A program made the position numbers and the translations under genes. Below the pieces are notes generated by a model. That model did no database searches and was not told the origin of the DNA. It saw only the letters and a program-made list of their open reading frames with translations. From Cerrena zonata (Eukaryota; Basidiomycota; Agaricomycetes; Polyporales; Cerrenaceae): a DNA stretch of 64,000 nt. This document shows positions 45,224-53,863 of this stretch, piece by piece; the stretch's first letter is position 1; each line of letters opens with the position of its first letter. Location of the stretch: the NCBI GenBank assembly GCA_038087015.1, contig JASBNA010000020.1:558001-622000 (forward strand), read 5' to 3'.

Positions 45224-48200
45224 TTTCCTGCTCTTTCTGTTGCGAGTGATATTGACTGTTGCCCTTTTGTAGGTTTCGGGGTTGCATGCGACGCGTGCTC
45301 GACGATCGAGGGCGGTCGATCTGTCTCGCGATTGCGGTGATAATTTGAGGACTGTTGGTGTCTACTAGGGTATATAGAACAGTAGGGCTCTCTGCTCACT
45401 AGGAACCGCAGGGCGCTGCAGCAGAGGGACACACAGGAGACTTTTTCGTAGGACTTGCCCCGAGATGTATTCATTGATGAAATATATTTATTCTACCAAC
45501 TCTGCACAAAGACAGTAGAAACATGAAATCTGTCTCTACGCGCAAAACAGCAAATTGCATGTTCGACACTCCATCTACAAAGACACCGTTGCTCAACAGA
45601 GAAAGACTGAGATAACCCGAGTAACGAGAAGCCGAGTCGTCCCAAAAATGAGGTTCCCAAGTTCAACCAGAACGACTCGCGAGGGCACGTTCTTGCCGGA
45701 CAGCATATTCACAGAGAAATAAAGACAAAACCAGCATCGCGAGACTGAGCTGGGGTCGAGTCAGCTGGTTCGCAGACAAACCAAGACGAGACCAGGCCTG
45801 AATTCCCAGGAAATGCAAGTTTGGTCGAAACGATCGAGGTCGACAGACATGCGAGATGAGACCAAGTTCGACCAGAAAACGAGACCCTCAAGTTGCAGGA
45901 AAAGTGCTGAGTCATTGGACTCAAGCGGACCTAGAGAAACACAGGACAGAGATGAGAGACTGAGCTGGGGTTGAGTTGGCAACCACGTCGGTTTGTTGTA
46001 TTGGACATAAACTACCCTAAAGCGACCGGGAGGGGAACATATAACGGGAGAAATACCCCGAGAAGACGGATGCGAGACGGCGTTGATAAGATACCCGCAC
46101 AAGACTCGAGCCAGCGGAAACGAGATGAGACCACGGACTCGAGGATATGATCAAGAAGGTTGATCAATGCGACTGAAACCATTCGTCGGCAGACGATCGG
46201 CGAGATCATTAGACATGAAGAGACGAGAGACTGAGCTGGAGTTGAGTAGGCAACTCCAACCACCGAGGACAGAAGACGAGAGTGTCGGGGAACATACGGC
46301 ACACCCGAAGACACGACGGTGGCAATTACAAAAAGGGACCCGAGTCGGCAGAGATACAAAGAGATAAACACCCAGACACTGAGTGAAAACGAGTCCAAGA
46401 CTGAGTTTGAAGGGACACAGACATCGAAACTAAGAGGGGAAGCGCAGCCCTCGATAGAGGAAGACGGGGTAGAGTCAACGAAGGATAGAACAGCTGGCAG
46501 AGTAAGCAAATTGCCGAGTCAACACCGCAAGCAAGAAGTCGCCATACACAGAGATACATGCCGACCTTTCACCAGGCAGCCGAGAATTGAGAGTGGGATG
46601 TTGGGATGAGAGGGAAACCCAATCTTGTGGTGGCATGATTTCAGTCACGGAATACAAGAGCAAGGAGGATGGACGAAATCAGCGAGAGGGAGGAGCACCG
46701 CGATCACAAGATCGAGATTTGAGGGACCGATCATTTTATTGACTGAAGTTGTCCACAGCTTGCAGGGAGGATGATCGAGTGGGGTTGAGTGGTCAAACGC
46801 GCACCATAAATCGCAGGCGAGACGTAATATTCAGGACATCTCGGCTCCGCGAAACGTCATGTCGTAGAATGACAAATGCTAGGTTTTCTGCTGATAGCGA
46901 CTCTGTGTGACAGGGACAGTTGAATCCCGATGCCCCAAGGTGCTAGCCGAAATAGAGCATTATGATCGGGTGTGGTCCACATTGGAGACGAGGGGGATGC
47001 TGGATTGCTGTTTTGCTCTGCCTCGAAAGACAGGTATCAGGTTGTATTTGGTCCCAAGACCAGTATCCACGCAGATGGTTGTGCAGAGCGACATCGAGGG
47101 GGATCTGTCAATGTCGAAGGAAAGACCCTGAGTGGAGGCGGGAGGATACAGAAGTGTCAAGAGACTGAGTTGGCAAAAGGGGAGAGACGATAGAGTAACT
47201 GTTATTGGAGGGTGAGGTGGTGATTGTCTCATTGTGTTGTTTTCGGCTGCGACAAGGCAGAGATGCATCATCGGTGTCGTTGATCAGACCATCAGAGAGG
47301 TGTGAAAGGACCCCAAAGAGCGAAGGATGGGTCTGGACATGGATTCACAATTGAGCCGTGATATGCATGTTGATTGGAAATCGAAGCCCGAATGGGGTGT
47401 GTTTCGGATAATGAGTTGTCATCTTCAAGCAGCTTTGATGCGCGAGTGCAATTGGGGGTGAGTCGGTTCATCGAGACCGTATCTAGGATAAACACTATAA
47501 GAGAAGAAATGTATATAGAGACAAATCGGGATACTCACCAGAAGTGGCAGCACAAGTATATCTACCGACTTGAAAACTAAAAGTGACGGTCACACCAAAT
47601 TTGCCTAAGGGTGCTAGCAGTCGGATGTAATGATGAGTAATGACGAGTAGAAAGGGAAAGGATGACTGACAACTTACGGAAAATATAATATCATTAAGCT
47701 GCAGCTCAGAGACATCACAGGGGCATCGGTGGTTCATTTCCAATACAAATGGAGAGACGACAGGCACACTCGAGTGAGTCATGGGATGTGAAGACTGCTT
47801 GGAGGCGATGAGAGGTGTAATAAGAAGAGTTGCGATCAATATTAAACTTACACTAGGAAAGTAGCAGTTTTTCCCGCCAAAATGCGCGGACAGAAAGGGG
47901 TGGTTGCAATGCGACACGCTCCATGCACTGATACCAGTTTTCTGAAGAACATTCATGGTTCTTTGATGCGCGGAACCCGCGACAAGCTATTAAGAATGTT
48001 AAAAATGAGAATGATAGCAGAAAATAAAAGCAACTCACATCCAACAAGTACTCGTAAGGGTGACGCGAGCACGTCACTACTAGTAGAGACCCATGGTAGT
48101 CTTGGGATCATCAAGGGCGAAAAATTGGGATCCTAGAGTGACTCGGGACTCGGGACTCGGGACAATTGAGAGCCGCCAGTATAGGTGAGTAGTTGTTGTA

Positions 48201-48640
48201 TACAGAGTGTAAGAGTGCTTTGTGGAGGAAGACGAAGAGAGTCGAGGAGGTAAAGGTGATGGTTGAAAGGAACATGAGCCCAAGTTCAAACACGCGCGAA
48301 CTCCCAAGGACAACAGTTGCCTATTTCGGAATGATGCCGGCGTCAGACTCAAATAATTTATTCACTTGGCAGGCGAAGACCGTGACAAGATAACGTCCCT
48401 CCGTACTTGACTTTCCCTCGTTAGACCTCAGGTAATTACGTCTAGGCTTGTTTGTATTGTAATGTATAATTTCATTTGCTTCCAGCTCATTTCGGTAGAT
48501 CTTACTCATGTTTGAGACATGGAATGGACCAGATGGCAGAGCCGATGAATATCATCATTGGCTCTGAGCTCTGATCTGTTCCCTTGAACAGACAAGCACA
48601 GAGTATATTTTTAGAAAAAGGAGTGCTAACTCAAATCCAA
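45224..48640. repeat. purine-rich region with degenerate interspersed repeats
   Basis: Strongly strand-biased (purines on the plus strand). A motif GAGACTGAGCTGGGGTTGAG, often followed by TTGGCAAC, recurs near 45741, 45957, 46229 and, shortened, 47161, with surrounding phrases such as CGAGATGAGACCA also repeated. Minus-strand open frames (for example 46012-46509) arise from this bias and look non-coding. Around 47.5-48.1 kb on the minus strand there are intron-like GT...AG pieces with exon-like blocks (SSHPMTHSSVPVVSPFVLEM), perhaps an unrecognised or broken gene. Confidence 0.45.
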
Positions 48641-49115
48641 CTATGGACTTTCTTCAATAGGATCCTCCGGCAGCTCTCCTCTGACAAAGCGAGGGGACTG
48701 GAAAATTAGCCCAATCTTCTGGTGGGGCTTGAAGGGACACATCTGTCTCCCACGGATCTCATCCTTGTCCGACCGGCCTTTCCTCCTCTTGGCAGGTAAG
48801 TCCAACTTCCTAAAATAGCAAAGGCCCTGCTCTATCGCCACTACCACTGCCCCGAGATCTGACACACCCATAACACTAATACTCCGGAACTCCACTCCTG
48901 CCGGCCACCCGCAGATCTCCACCTTGAATCGTGTCTGGAGACTTCCATGATTGCTCCACGGAATGGGTTGAGTTCCTCCGGTCACGGCCCCTACAGATGA
49001 TTTGTAAGTAATTGATCCCTATGTTGACTGCAAGAAAAAACATACTGAAATTGGCACTGAGCCGTCTACGGATATAGGACCTCAGGGTGTTGCGGTGAGG
49101 GTGATAGTGGACCAT
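48641..49115 (-). CDS. uncharacterised small protein, possibly repeat-associated
   Basis: Minus-strand exons 49115-49046 and 48990-48641 (intron 48991-49045, 55 nt) encode about 139 residues. It begins MVHYHPHRNTLRSYIRRRL, contains GGTQPIPWSNHGSLQTRFKV, a hydrophobic stretch ISVMGVSDLGAVVVAIEQGL, a basic patch LPAKRRKGRSDKDE and the ending FVRGELPEDPIEESP. No known domain was recognised. Its position beside retroelements and repeats suggests it may belong to a dispersed mobile family, which is an inference from context only. Confidence 0.55.
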
Positions 49116-50276
49116 AGAGAACTGTAGAATGGAGTTGGCAGTGGGATGAGAATTGGAGCTGTATATGTGGACTCACTAAGTGAAAGTTCAGATAGCTTTG
49201 TGGAGATGCTCTGTGCTCAACATGAAACCAACTTTTATTTATACTCTCAGAAACAAAAATTCAAGATCTCAACTTGAACATGAATTTCTGAAGCACTGAC
49301 ATCTACTTTCTCAGGGTGATGCTTGGAATCACTCTCGCAATTATACCACTTTTGTTTAGCAGGATATGTGGCCGGTTGTGAGGCAAGCCGCCACTACTGT
49401 CACACTAATGTAGGGAAAATTACGTCTGAGTTGTAGTAAATCAGACATATTTCCAAGTCCAGAGTCTGACCAGTGTGAGACTCTGAATTCTTAGTCTTAT
49501 TCTCATGGTGAGTGATGGACATTTGCTTGAGGCCACAATTGTCAATAGGAGCTGTAATGAGAGTAATATTAGTGTTCACAGATGAGCGAGAGCTAGTAGT
49601 CGTTGAAGTGAGACTGCCAGTGTTTCGACATGTAATCGGAGTATGATGGTCGATCGCAAGATCGATTTAGCGCTAAAGATGCCCCAACTCGATTTTCGGC
49701 AACCATGATGTAATGGTTAAGTCCATTACACGGCCATTCTAGGTACAACATGGAACACTGTAGCACGGTTTCCGGATCTCCGTAGATAGTGACTCCACAT
49801 GAACACCTTCGCTTAAATGTTCGTATAGTTTCCTTTTTTATCCATGGGCACTGTAGATATATTCTTCCTCTCCTCTATCTCTCGTTTTATGTTTGTTTAT
49901 ATTTGCATTGGACTTGGCGTAGCTACGTAGTAAATACCGCGCACCCGCTTACTGTACCCTTGTCGAATCAACGCCCGTGTTGGCATACCCTACGGTCTAC
50001 ATTCCTTGCCTGACTCTCAGCTCCTCGATTCTCTCCTGACTTCTATCTACTTGTAACGCTCCGCTTCTCGTCTTCGGAAGGCCGCTTTGACGTGCCCTTC
50101 ACAGTTTGATTCGACCCAACCTTATTTGGGACTCTAGAACTCACGGTACCGTCCTTCTTTTGATTGCCCTTCTGGGTACCTCCAACTTTTTCGAATTTTT
50201 GCGCAACATTCTACTCGTTTTCCTTGCTTCTTTTTGCTTTCTATTCACGAGTTAGTTACTACTGAACACCTTAAAA
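49116..50276. other. region upstream of the gypsy gag remnant
   Basis: Probably the 5' part of the retroelement whose gag starts at 50277 (leader and perhaps an LTR), but no LTR partner exists in the window to define it. A hairpin TGTAATGG...CCATTACA lies at about 49710-49732. A pyrimidine-rich leader precedes the gag ATG. Confidence 0.35.
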
Positions 50277-51423
50277 ATGTTTTCAGGAACAGATACTGAT
50301 CCCACGGCTGCCTGGGGTGGTGACAACACAACCCATCCCACGCCTGTCACTACTGGGAACGCTCCTGGTGTTCCTCCTCCCATGACTGGCTCATCCTCGG
50401 AACAAGAAAGGCAAGGTGTGCTGTCTGCCATCTTTGCTCTGGGCCATCATGTCGATGGCGTTCGCGCTGTCCAACACCAACTCAGCCAATCTCTCGAGGC
50501 TCTCACCAACCGCATCCTCTCTGCTCCTCCACCAGCACCTCAAACAACTCAACCGGCTCCAGCTTCCCAACCTCCTGTCGCCCAGGACACCTTTACCAAC
50601 CCGTCCTTCCCACGCGGTGCTCCTCGGTTCAAGGAACCATTCGTCTTTAGTGGCTCTGCTGCTGAAGTCGAACCTTGGATCGATGAAGTCTCCAATGCCG
50701 TGCACCTCCAACGTGCGACTCTTACTACCGACTTCGACAAGGCCATCTATATTGCTGGCTACTTGAAGGTTGGCAATCCGAAGTCCTGGTACTATGGGAT
50801 CAAGTCGCGAGAGGATCTTCTTTGGAACTTTGAAGAACTCATCAAGAATTTCCGAGCACACTTCGGCGACTCGAACTTGCAAGCAACAGCTCTCCGCAAG
50901 CTCAAGTCTCTCAAGCAAACCGGACCTTGTGCTGCTTATGCCTCGCGTTCTCGCGAGCACCATGAGCACCTTGATCTTGACGACTTCACCAAGATCAATT
51001 ACTTCTATGAAGGTCTCAAGGATGGTGTCAAGGATCTTCTCCTCACCATTGACCGCTCTGACAATTTTGACACCTTTGTTGATCAATGTGTCTTGCTGGA
51101 CAATCGTCTTCATGAACGAGAACTGGAACGTAAACAGTTCTCGAAAGGTTCGTCTCATCGCTCTCAGGACTCCAAGCCTCGTGCTAGTCCTCCTTCTTTT
51201 GTTTCTCCTGCTCCCTCGACCTCGTCTCAAGTCGTTCCGATGGAGATCGACGCTGTGAAGCGTGGTCCTATCTCGGCTGATGAAAAGGCTCGTCGCAAAC
51301 GCGAAGGCCTTTGCTTCTATTGCGGTCAGGGTAAGCACCGCGTTGAGGACTGTCCAAACATGTCCGAAAAAGCGAAAACCGCTTTCAAAGCCCGCAGGAA
51401 TGCTAACTCAGCTTCCTCGTCGG
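50277..51423 (+). CDS. gag: Ty3/gypsy-type Gag, 3'-truncated (second element)
   Basis: Open frame from ATG 50277. Pro/Gln-rich N-terminus, then a retrotransposon-gag domain (PRFKEPFVFSG, AIYIAGYLKVGNPKSWYYGI, LRKLKSLKQTG, INYFYEGLKDGVKDLLLTI) and a CCHC zinc knuckle CFYCGQGKHRVEDC near 51317-51358. The protein is cut at 51423, where the TGTTAC end of another element's 5' LTR begins; the residues read beyond that point come from LTR sequence. No protease or RT of this element remains in the window. Sequence differs clearly from the Gag at 52415-53863, so it is a separate family. Confidence 0.85.
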
Positions 51424-51766
51424 TGTTACAACGAACGTACACTTTTTCTTTTCTTTTCCTTTTCCTTTTCCTTACTTGTACTTGTGACTCAGTAACCACA
51501 TGGCCCGGTAGCACATGAACGATCACCAGACTAGCTTACCTATCAATTCTCCCACATGACATCATCTGCTCCACGATGATGTCATAACTGACGTCATTAT
51601 GACATCATCCTAGTCTAGACCATTCTATTCTCTCGCGTAGTACAGCCACGGTCCCTAGTATATAAACCCAGTAGCTCTAGCTTGTATTCCTTAACCTGAC
51701 CTAGGCAATCTACCCTTTCTTACCCTGTTTAACTTGCACCTGCGTGAAAGGGCTTCGCCCGTAACA
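51424..51766 (+). repeat. 5' LTR of the gypsy element
   Basis: Starts TGTTACAACGAACG, ends CTTCGCCCGTAACA; the six terminal bases form an inverted repeat. Contains a CT-rich tract (51440-51475), a cluster of ATF/CREB-like sites and a TATATAAA. Confidence 0.93.
51556..51666 (+). promoter_or_regulatory. LTR promoter: four ATF/CREB-like sites plus TATA box
   Basis: ATGACATCAT at 51556-51565, ATGATGTCAT at 51576-51585, TGACGTCA at 51589-51596 and ATGACATCAT at 51599-51608 are four closely packed palindrome-like bZIP sites. A TATATAAA follows at about 51658-51665. The 3' LTR keeps all four (59481-59534), with one changed to a perfect ATGACGTCAT. Confidence 0.7.
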
Positions 51767-51768
51767 AA

Positions 51769-51778
51769 AGGTCAGGTT
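51769..51778 (+). other. primer-binding site, self-priming type
   Basis: AGGTCAGGTT lies two bases after the LTR. It is not a tRNA-type TGG site. It is the exact reverse complement of AACCTGACCT at 51693-51702, close to where transcription should start about 30 bases after the TATA box. This matches the Tf1/sushi mode, in which the mRNA 5' end folds back to prime reverse transcription. Confidence 0.75.
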
Positions 51779-51863
51779 GCTCTTACCATCGCTATCGTCC
51801 CACACGTTAGCGACAGAACTCTGAACCCAGAAACCTCGAAACCTGAACCCTGAAACTCTGTCT

Positions 51864-52193
51864 ATGACATCTCTCCTTGAACTCCTTGTAACACTTCTCT
51901 TCCTTGCCCAAGTTACCCTTGCCTACATCGTATACCGATACTTCCAGCACATCGAAAACATTGTCACTGTTACCTACCAGAACGTCTACGCCATCAGCAC
52001 TGAAATCCGAGAACACCACCACTACTGGGACTACGAACGAGACGAACTTCTCCAGCGAGTAGAAGACCTCCAGAACATTGACCGACAGCTTAACAACTTT
52101 GCCCAACGCCTTCGACAGAACCCAGAACCAACCCGTCCACAAGTCAAGCAAGAACGAAACCCCACCCCAGGACCCTCTCGTCGCCGACACTAA
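51864..52193 (+). CDS. small ORF upstream of gag, membrane helix plus coiled coil
   Basis: 109 residues from an ATG inside the retroelement leader. MTSLLELLVTLLFLAQVTLA then YIVYRYF forms a signal-anchor-like helix. The rest is polar and coiled-coil-like (IREHHHYWDYERDELLQRVE, NIDRQLNNFAQRLRQ) and ends in a basic tail GPSRRRH. It is not a known gag domain. It may be an accessory protein or an upstream ORF that controls gag translation. Confidence 0.55.
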   Translation: MTSLLELLVTLLFLAQVTLAYIVYRYFQHIENIVTVTYQNVYAISTEIREHHHYWDYERDELLQRVEDLQNIDRQLNNFAQRLRQNPEPTRPQVKQERNPTPGPSRRRH

Positions 52194-52204
52194 ATTCCTA
52201 TAAA

Positions 52205-52273
52205 CGTGTTAGTCAGCCCAAAAGGCAAACACGGATAGTTTTACACGCGTTAGCCAGTCGAGAGACAAACGCG
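52205..52273 (+). other. two tandem RNA hairpins with compensatory base changes
   Basis: Hairpin 1: outer stem CGTGTT (52205-52210) with AACACG (52228-52233), inner stem GCC/GGC (52216-52218, 52224-52226). Hairpin 2: outer stem CGCGTT (52246-52251) with AACGCG (52268-52273), inner stem GTC/GAC (52257-52259, 52264-52266) closing a GAGA tetraloop. Both are followed by GATAGTT. Stem differences between the two copies are paired. Confidence 0.65.
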
Positions 52274-52414
52274 GATAGTTCCCAGGAAGTCGATAACGCT
52301 TGGCGATCCCAGGTGCTCGAGTCTTCTTTGGAGAAGTGTCTTCCTCGCAGCACTGAGCAGAAAACCTCAGCTGTCTCGCACAACTGCTTGCAGTTGGGAC
52401 ACTTTTAGTACATA

Positions 52415-53863
52415 GTGGCCAATAGAAATTTTAGCAATCCTCCACACGGGTCTGTCTTTTCCAACGGTCTTTACCGGCTAGACGACCGAACTCTCACCTT
52501 TGAACGTGTCTGGCGATTCGCCGACGGTTCCCAAGAGTCTGTTCCCACAAACAGATTCCACGATCCCAGCCTCACCCACAACGTCTCCGAAACAGTCCCA
52601 CCACCGCGGTCACGAGTTTCAACATCAACTGGACACCGTTTCCTTAACAAGCGACTCATCGAATTCAACAGTCAGAACGGTACCTGGGAATACACTAGTA
52701 ATTCCTCGGGGCAACCTCTCGAAAACCATTACGCCGTTCTTGACAGTGAGTGGGCAGACACAGGAGCACAGGCATCCAGCTCAGGTACTTCCTCCACACC
52801 GACACCACCCATACCCTCGTCGCAACCCAGACCAACAACTCCGCTACCCAGACCACAGACGCCTCCCAGACCAAAGACTCCACCACCACGCAGCCGAACT
52901 CCAGTCCAGAATACCCCAACTCAAAGCATTCCACCGCCGAACCCCCAATCCCAACCCTCTTCATCCATCTCTACCACCCAAACCAATATGTCGACTAACG
53001 CCAAAATCGAACTCAAAACCAAGTTCGATGGGAATGCCAATCGTGTCCGAGAAATCACCAAACACTGCGACTGGAAGTTTGCCCTCGACCCCACAACATT
53101 CGACACCAACTTCAAGAAGTCCATCTACCTCCTGTCATGTTGTGAAGGAGGAACGGCAGGACCCTGGGCAGTCGAATACAGTGACACCCTGGACAAAGCA
53201 AGCACGGCCACAGGAGCCAAGGTGGAAGATGTGTTTGACTGGAACAAAGTCAAGAAAGCATTCATCGACTACTTCTCACCTGTTTCCCAAGTCTCTTCTG
53301 CAATCTCCGCAATGAGAACACTGAAGCAGACGGGAACAGTAAAGGAGTACGTTGCAGCCTTTCGACCACTTCGAGAGCAGTCAAACATCACGGAAGTTGC
53401 AGTTCTCCGAGATTATTTCTTGGATGGGCTCAAAGATGGATTGGCTTACAAGATCATCTCAATTGACCCTGCGACGATCAAGACCTTCGAAGATCTTTAT
53501 GGAGCAGCAGAAAGGTTGGACGAAGTATACCAATCCCGACCCAAGAAGGAGCAACCCTCGAAGACCACTTATCGACCCCCGGTGAGATACCAAAGCCGTG
53601 GAGGGAGATCTTTTGGTCGATTCAAGACAATTCGCCGACTTACCGATAACGAACGAGAGAAGATGATGAAAGAAGGAAGATGTTTCAGGTGCCGACAGGT
53701 AGGGCACATGGCTAGGGAATGTCCTAATGGAGACTCAAACCACTCCCACGTACGACAAGTAGATACCAACACTCCTGCTGACAAAGTCAGAGCCATCATC
53801 AATGGCCTGGACGATGAGGCAAAGAAGGAAGCCATAGAGTCTTTGGAGAACCAGGGTTTTTGA
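52415..53863 (+). CDS. gag: Gag of the gypsy chromovirus
   Basis: Frame open from about 52415 to the TGA at 53861-53863. There is no ATG before the one at about 52988 (MSTNAKIELKTKFDG), so translation either starts there, uses the GTG at 52415, or the upstream part is joined by splicing. The N-terminal 190 residues are disordered and Pro/Thr-rich but open with an ordered FSNGLYRLDDRTLTFERVW block. The capsid-like domain has KKSIYLLSCCEGGTAGPWA, MRTLKQTGTVKEYVAAF and YFLDGLKDGLAYKI. A CCHC zinc knuckle CFRCRQVGHMAREC binds RNA. The frame ends in GGGTTTTTGA, a -1 slip site just before the stop, leading into pol. Confidence 0.88.
   Translation: MANRNFSNPPHGSVFSNGLYRLDDRTLTFERVWRFADGSQESVPTNRFHDPSLTHNVSETVPPPRSRVSTSTGHRFLNKRLIEFNSQNGTWEYTSNSSGQPLENHYAVLDSEWADTGAQASSSGTSSTPTPPIPSSQPRPTTPLPRPQTPPRPKTPPPRSRTPVQNTPTQSIPPPNPQSQPSSSISTTQTNMSTNAKIELKTKFDGNANRVREITKHCDWKFALDPTTFDTNFKKSIYLLSCCEGGTAGPWAVEYSDTLDKASTATGAKVEDVFDWNKVKKAFIDYFSPVSQVSSAISAMRTLKQTGTVKEYVAAFRPLREQSNITEVAVLRDYFLDGLKDGLAYKIISIDPATIKTFEDLYGAAERLDEVYQSRPKKEQPSKTTYRPPVRYQSRGGRSFGRFKTIRRLTDNEREKMMKEGRCFRCRQVGHMARECPNGDSNHSHVRQVDTNTPADKVRAIINGLDDEAKKEAIESLENQGF

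Noticed and set aside
46012..46509. 165-codon minus-strand open frame
   Set aside because: Lies in the purine-rich repeat block; the Ser/Leu/Val-rich translation follows from base bias and has no domain or splice support.
50391..51338. 315-codon open frame on the minus strand
   Set aside because: It is antisense to the gypsy gag with its zinc knuckle on the plus strand, and its composition is that of a shadow frame.
53860..53863. Independent translation start of pol at the TTG overlapping the gag stop
   Set aside because: No ATG is near and a slippery heptamer sits in the right frame, so frameshifting explains pol better.
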